Positions 63,230 to 64,000 of a DNA stretch of 64,000 nucleotides are shown piece by piece (position 1 is the stretch's first letter; every line of letters starts with the position of its first letter). This DNA is from Verrucomicrobiaceae bacterium (GTDB taxonomy: Bacteria > Verrucomicrobiota > Verrucomicrobiia > Verrucomicrobiales > Verrucomicrobiaceae). The notes under the pieces are model-generated. The model was not told where the DNA came from, made no database searches, and was given only the letters and a program-made list of their open reading frames with translations. Location: positions 124,001 through 188,000 of the forward strand of contig JAEUHN010000005.1 of the NCBI GenBank assembly GCA_016795365.1, written 5' to 3'. The position numbers and the translations under genes are program-made.

Positions 63230-63259
63230 CGGAGCCAAGACCGCACCGTGTCTCACAAC

Positions 63260-63291
63260 CCGCCGCCCTGTCCTCATTGACCAGGCGGCGG
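63260..63291 (+). terminator. GC-rich hairpin after the giant gene
   Basis: CCGCCGCC (63260-63267) and GGCGGCGG (63284-63291) form an 8-bp stem with a 16-base loop, 30 bases past the stop codon of the giant gene and before the convergent gene's end. No T-tract follows on either strand, so termination is plausible but not assured. Confidence 0.5.
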
Positions 63292-63322
63292 CATGTGGCT
63301 GATTCATCCTGCACAGGGAGAT

Positions 63323-64000
63323 CTATGCGTCCCGGCTGGTCGTCATCGCTTCATCAACCCATTCTTCCAGCGTTGCCTGCCAGAGCTTCAGGCGGGCTCC
63401 GACGGCTTCTTTAGTGCGTCGGTCGATCAGGCTGGTGGTGTCGAGCAGGGCGATGAGGCGGGCGGTCGCCAGGTGCTGCCGAAGTCGTGCGCGCAGATCG
63501 CGAGCGAGGGCCGCATGAACTTCCTCCTCGGGAGTGCTCGCCGCATTGAACACGAGCACCACGAGTGGCTGAGTGGGTGTCCATTGGGTGACGAAAGATT
63601 CTTCTTCCGCCGAGGGTATGGCATCGAATTGCAACCGAGCGAGTCCGCCGAAGCGCTCGCGAATCACCTCGGCCCAGCGATCCCGAGGCTCCTCGCCTGC
63701 GCGCCAGCCGTAGGCCAGCACTTCGATGGATTTGCCGCCGCCGGTGATCGTCATGCGCAGCCTGCTTGCGTAGGCCGCCCAGTTGAGCTTGTGCCAGGCG
63801 ACTTCGACACGCTGCGAACCTCTCCACAAGGCCAGTGCGGCGAGGCATAGACGTGGCAGCAGCACCAGCAGTAGCAAGGTGCCAGCATACAGGTTGATCC
63901 ATGGCAAGGCATCGCCCGGATGCGGCTCGCGGCCGGGACCGGCACGCATGGCATCGAAGTGCTCGAGCGGCAGTGGCAGGCCTAGCACCTTGGAAGTGGG
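63323..64000 (-). CDS. Membrane protein fragment, possibly DUF2868 family (5' end missing)
   Basis: The frame is open to the right edge, so only the C-terminal 225 or so residues are present. One hydrophobic segment (LYAGTLLLLVLLPRLCLAAL) is near the start of the visible part. It is followed by a soluble alpha/beta domain with ITGGGKSIEVLAYGW and QPLVVLVFNAASTPEEEV, and a helical end. This recalls DUF2868 proteins, which are usually encoded with a DUF3482 GTPase, but the match is from memory and only moderate. The partner would lie beyond the window. Confidence 0.5.
   Translation of the reverse strand, partial: PTSKVLGLPLPLEHFDAMRAGPGREPHPGDALPWINLYAGTLLLLVLLPRLCLAALALWRGSQRVEVAWHKLNWAAYASRLRMTITGGGKSIEVLAYGWRAGEEPRDRWAEVIRERFGGLARLQFDAIPSAEEESFVTQWTPTQPLVVLVFNAASTPEEEVHAALARDLRARLRQHLATARLIALLDTTSLIDRRTKEAVGARLKLWQATLEEWVDEAMTTSRDA

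Overview
The window looks like chromosome from a free-living verrucomicrobial bacterium (order Verrucomicrobiales or close by). This is inferred from family content: a protein of autotransporter-type beta-strand repeats ending in a PEP-CTERM signal, planctomycete/verrucomicrobial-type cytochrome c domains (one beside a DUF2231-like membrane region, one between leucine-rich repeats), a PA14-rich sugar-dehydrogenase/cytochrome fusion, many Gfo/Idh/TIM-barrel type genes, and almost no Shine-Dalgarno sequences before start codons. No rRNA, tRNA, CRISPR array, prophage core or intact insertion sequence was recognised.

Layout. Bases 1-14404 carry exported or membrane proteins on the + strand: the 3' part of a beta-strand-repeat PEP-CTERM protein, a membrane spermidine-synthase-like protein, and a 2238-residue sugar dehydrogenase/cytochrome/PA14 protein. 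Bases 14560-25534 hold a TPR protein with an ABC-2 permease, small membrane proteins, an MFS transporter, a Gfo/Idh/MocA oxidoreductase, a GT39-type glycosyltransferase, rsuA, a shortened cyanophycin-synthetase-like gene and apt. Bases 25610-38305 hold glnD, a hybrid histidine kinase, recO, a TPR protein, a DUF4190 protein, a Xer recombinase, a phosphohexomutase and lnt. Bases 38274-41439 are a minus-strand cluster: rpsP, a terminator, khpA, a DUF4159 protein, a four-helix-bundle protein and a MoxR ATPase. Bases 42121-46406 hold a TIM-barrel isomerase and two cytochrome proteins.

Bases 46407-48124 are unlike the rest. They hold a small ArsR-type regulator, a nine-and-a-half-copy 42-bp tandem repeat and an inverted-repeat element. 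Next comes one 15.1-kb gene (48125-63229) for a 5034-residue surface protein made of three tail-collar domains, Ig/FnIII/TIG/cadherin domains, an Asp-box block and three large repetitive beta-rich modules. A partial gene (DUF2868-like) runs off the right end.

Themes. Several large exported proteins appear to have been built by inserting one domain inside another. Nitrogen physiology is suggested by glnD near a cyanophycin-synthetase-like gene that lacks its last domain. The best candidates for something undescribed are the truncated cyanophycin-synthetase-like enzyme, the LRR-cytochrome-LRR protein with its DUF2231-cytochrome neighbour, the giant collar-domain adhesin, and the 42-bp minisatellite upstream of it.
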